From Bacteroidota bacterium (GTDB taxonomy: Bacteria; Bacteroidota; Bacteroidia; B-17B0; Aurantibacillaceae): a stretch of 64,000 nucleotides of DNA. Under the pieces are notes generated by a model that saw nothing but the letters and a program-made list of their open reading frames with translations, did no database searches and had not been told where the DNA came from. The stretch is taken from assembly GCA_030681615.1 (NCBI GenBank), contig JAUXSA010000089.1:1-64000 (forward strand). Reading direction: 5' to 3'. Position 1 is the first letter of the stretch. Each line of letters starts with the position of its first letter. Shown piece by piece: positions 61,662-64,000 of the stretch. Position numbers and translations under genes: made by a program.

Positions 61662-64000
61662 CTATTTACTTAACATAACAAATGCACTCCAATAAAACGG
61701 TTCTTTATACTTAACTTTTAATTGTTTTATGGCGTCAGAAAAAGCCTGTTGTTTGTTTCCGCTTTTTGCATAGTTGGTATAAAACAAGGTCATTAATTCC
61801 ATTGTTGCAGCATCGCTCACGCTCCATAAACTCATAATAATACTTTTTGCCCCTGCTATTAAAAAAGCGCGTTGTAACCCATAAACTCCTTCACCCTGCT
61901 TTACACTACCTAAGCCGGTTTCGCAAGCACTTAAAACTACAAGGTCTGTCTTATCTAAATTTAAACTCATGGCTTCATAGGCTGTTAAAATTCCATTCTC
62001 ACTATTTGGTGATGGGTGAAAATCCTCGTCAAATACGTTCTCACAATTTGCTAAAAGTACACCGCTTCTTAATAACGGGTTCTCCTTTGCCGCAGAAACA
62101 TCCACACCCAATACTTTAGTAGTTTCTAGTTTACTTAGATCCGCTAAAAAGTAACCGTGTGTGGCAATGTGTAAAATACTTGGTGAGCTAATATCTTTTA
62201 CTTTTGCCTCGGTTGCGCTTGCCCCAAATAATGCCGTTGCTTTTACTTTGTAAGTGGTTAATAATTTAGTAATGTTCTTAACTTCGATCTCAGTACCCGG
62301 CAGCTGTTCAACAATACCGTTTTTTCCATATTTAGGATTGCCAATTAAAAACGCAGTAGTTGGTTTTTTAGAGGCGCTTTCGGTTTGCTTAACATCTAAA
62401 AGGTCTTTGGTGTTACCAGTAAATTGTAACGCATATTTATCTACCAGATATTTTCCTTCAACATCTTTTAAAGCGTTGATGCTTAATTGATGATAAGCAC
62501 CATCCAAAGAAAGATACAACTTATTAACTCCCTTTATTTGTTCGTCCAAAACTTTCCAGGTAACAGCGTATGCTTCGTTCTCGGGCTGTTGGTCAATGGT
62601 CTTTTTCCTGAATTCACTAATGGCGTCGTTAATTGTTTTTACACTACCAAGGTCAATTATTCTCAGATCGTTAGTCGTTAAAAGTAAAGCCAGATAATTT
62701 CCGTTTGCTGTAAAACCATTTTTGTATTCGTTCAATTCTAAAATTTCAACCGCCGCTTCGCCGTCTTTTAATTGTTTCTGAATGGTTCCATAAGTAATGC
62801 TTTGCGCCGTGTTGCTTTCTTTAAACAAAGAGCTTTTTTGTGAGAGCTCGCGCTCTAATTCATTTGCCCTTGTTTTTAAACTATCAATGTTTAATTTTTC
62901 ATTTGCTAATTCTTCTTTACTTAACTGATAAGCTTGATTTAAATTCTCTTTTGTCTCTAACCAATGTTTATAAGCTATTTTTAAAGACTGGTCATTACTT
63001 GCAGCAATAATATTCCTGATCTTGGAAGAGTTACTTAATAAAAAACCTTTTGTATTAATTACTGCATTATACAATTGTTTTGAAAGACTTGTATCTGTTG
63101 CCGAATTAGCATAAGCAAAAGAGTAAAAACGTTGCAAACGGTTATTTGTCTTTTCCCAATACAATGTTTTTTCATTATCATTTAACGAATTAAAAAAAGT
63201 AGTAATGTAGTTTAAGGTATTATCAATTACCGTTTTATAATTATCCCTGGCTTCTGTAATTTTTTGGTTTTGCCATTGCGCCAAAGCAAGATCTTCTAAT
63301 GCCTGTGTGTAGTTTGGATGGCTCTCGCCATAAATTACTTTTTTTAGTTCAACCACTTTTAACATGAGCTCAAGTGCTTTTGTTGGATTATTGTTGAAGC
63401 GGTAAAAATTAGCAAGTTCTTGTTGTGTTGAAACCGTTGCGGGATTGTTGTTGCTGAGCTTGCGTTTATATATATCAATAGCGCTTAATAATAATTGTTC
63501 TACTTTACTATTCCGTCCGCCCATTTCCATATACAATTGCGCCAGACCGGTTTTTAGATGCGCCAGATCAGGGTGAGCTCCTAATTTTTTTTCTTTAATT
63601 TCAATAGCTTTTAAATATAATTTTTCTGATTCTTCATACTTTTTCTCGAAACGATAAATGTTTGCAAGATTAATTTGTAACTTAATATAATTGCTATAAT
63701 AATCTTTTAATACAGTTGAGGCCTCTGTAATGCTTGTGTTCATTTGACTTTCTGCATCTTTTAATTTGTTCATGTCCAGATAGGTCATAGCAAGATTATT
63801 ACAGATAAGGGCTTTTGCCAAAGGGTCGTTTTGTGTTTTTGCCAATTCTAAGGCTTTTTTAAGATCGCTTTCGGCTTCAGTATAAAAACCTGTTTCTTTT
63901 TTTAGAACAGCATTGTTGTTTATTGAAACGATAAGTTTGCCTTTATTTGAAAGCTTTTCGCGAAGCGCGATGGCTTCTTCACTATAGGATTTTGCTTTTA
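61662..64000 (-). CDS. TPR-CHAT domain protein, partial (N-terminus beyond window)
   Basis: The frame stays open to the window edge, giving about 779 visible residues; a TTG at 63845 is internal. TPR repeats fill the first about 270 residues (ALICNNLAMTYLDMNKLKDA, KLQINLANIYRFEKKYEESE). A helical linker follows, then a CHAT domain over the last about 320 residues. The CHAT caspase-like dyad is visible: His in ILHIATHGYFLADL and Cys in LVVLSACETGLGSV. The closing AFLIAGAKSIIMSLWSVSDA is typical. CHAT proteins are proteases related to caspases and separases; some act in defence or signalling, many are uncharacterised. No partner gene (for example a gasdermin or a CRISPR effector) is visible nearby. 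Confidence 0.9.
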   Translation of the reverse strand, partial: KAKSYSEEAIALREKLSNKGKLIVSINNNAVLKKETGFYTEAESDLKKALELAKTQNDPLAKALICNNLAMTYLDMNKLKDAESQMNTSITEASTVLKDYYSNYIKLQINLANIYRFEKKYEESEKLYLKAIEIKEKKLGAHPDLAHLKTGLAQLYMEMGGRNSKVEQLLLSAIDIYKRKLSNNNPATVSTQQELANFYRFNNNPTKALELMLKVVELKKVIYGESHPNYTQALEDLALAQWQNQKITEARDNYKTVIDNTLNYITTFFNSLNDNEKTLYWEKTNNRLQRFYSFAYANSATDTSLSKQLYNAVINTKGFLLSNSSKIRNIIAASNDQSLKIAYKHWLETKENLNQAYQLSKEELANEKLNIDSLKTRANELERELSQKSSLFKESNTAQSITYGTIQKQLKDGEAAVEILELNEYKNGFTANGNYLALLLTTNDLRIIDLGSVKTINDAISEFRKKTIDQQPENEAYAVTWKVLDEQIKGVNKLYLSLDGAYHQLSINALKDVEGKYLVDKYALQFTGNTKDLLDVKQTESASKKPTTAFLIGNPKYGKNGIVEQLPGTEIEVKNITKLLTTYKVKATALFGASATEAKVKDISSPSILHIATHGYFLADLSKLETTKVLGVDVSAAKENPLLRSGVLLANCENVFDEDFHPSPNSENGILTAYEAMSLNLDKTDLVVLSACETGLGSVKQGEGVYGLQRAFLIAGAKSIIMSLWSVSDAATMELMTLFYTNYAKSGNKQQAFSDAIKQLKVKYKEPFYWSAFVMLSK

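Overview
The window is a 64 kb stretch of chromosome from a low-GC member of the Bacteroidota. The evidence is: a type IX secretion component (PorZ) and a cargo protein with a type A sorting domain; bacillithiol synthesis (BshB1); a CarboxypepD_reg-type TonB-dependent receptor; an S46 dipeptidyl-peptidase; and promoter boxes of the Bacteroidota type (TAnnTTTG). Shine-Dalgarno sequences are scarce and several genes appear to start with TTG. The genus cannot be told from the sequence alone. No transposase, prophage, integrase or CRISPR array is visible.

Layout. 1-9000: the end-truncated porZ, tRNA-Arg(CCG), a DPP7-like S46 peptidase, two envelope proteins of unknown function and metG. 9100-14500: a chromosomal NUMOD4/HNH-like protein with a C-terminal HTH, an S66 LD-carboxypeptidase, an alpha/beta hydrolase, and on the other strand a glycosyltransferase, lpxD and bshB1. 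14591-22513: one tightly overlapping operon that opens with murB and continues into a surface polysaccharide cluster (Wzy/WaaL-like polymerase, glycosyltransferases, epimerase, AsnB-type amidotransferase, WcaF-like acetyltransferase). It meets the long Rel/SpoT gene tail to tail, the two stop codons sharing one TTAA. 24790-34300: a methyltransferase, a histidine kinase, an AsmA-like protein, a T9SS cargo protein, a secreted thioredoxin-like protein, a DUF5522 protein and urocanate hydratase. Two intergenic inverted-repeat elements of similar architecture lie here (25429-25576 and 31906-32033).

34305-39709 looks like a phosphate and envelope neighbourhood: a CHAD protein (a domain linked to polyphosphate), a 48-residue basic protein, a PiT phosphate transporter, an OprO/OprP-like porin, MscL and an OmpA-type lipoprotein. 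39815-48335 holds a TPR membrane protein without an output domain, acs, ogt, a thioredoxin-like protein, dprA, a TonB-dependent receptor and an SRPBCC protein. 48500-55635 is a metal homeostasis block: a small exported protein with an odd start, an RND metal pump fused to its TolC-like outer membrane channel, the membrane-fusion lipoprotein, and a VIT1/CCC1 transporter with a ferritin-like head. Similar 23-25 bp sequences lie on either side of this block.

55797-61069 has a secreted hydrolase followed by a signalling cluster: a CHASE/PAS histidine kinase, a NarL-type regulator and three stand-alone receiver genes, the middle one reduced to a fragment. The window ends in a TPR-CHAT (caspase-like) gene that runs off the edge. 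The most interesting leads are the repeat-bounded metal island with its pump-channel fusion, the two nested repeat elements, the CHAD/phosphate neighbourhood with an overlooked small gene, and the NUMOD4/HNH/HTH protein. None is demonstrably a new system from sequence alone.
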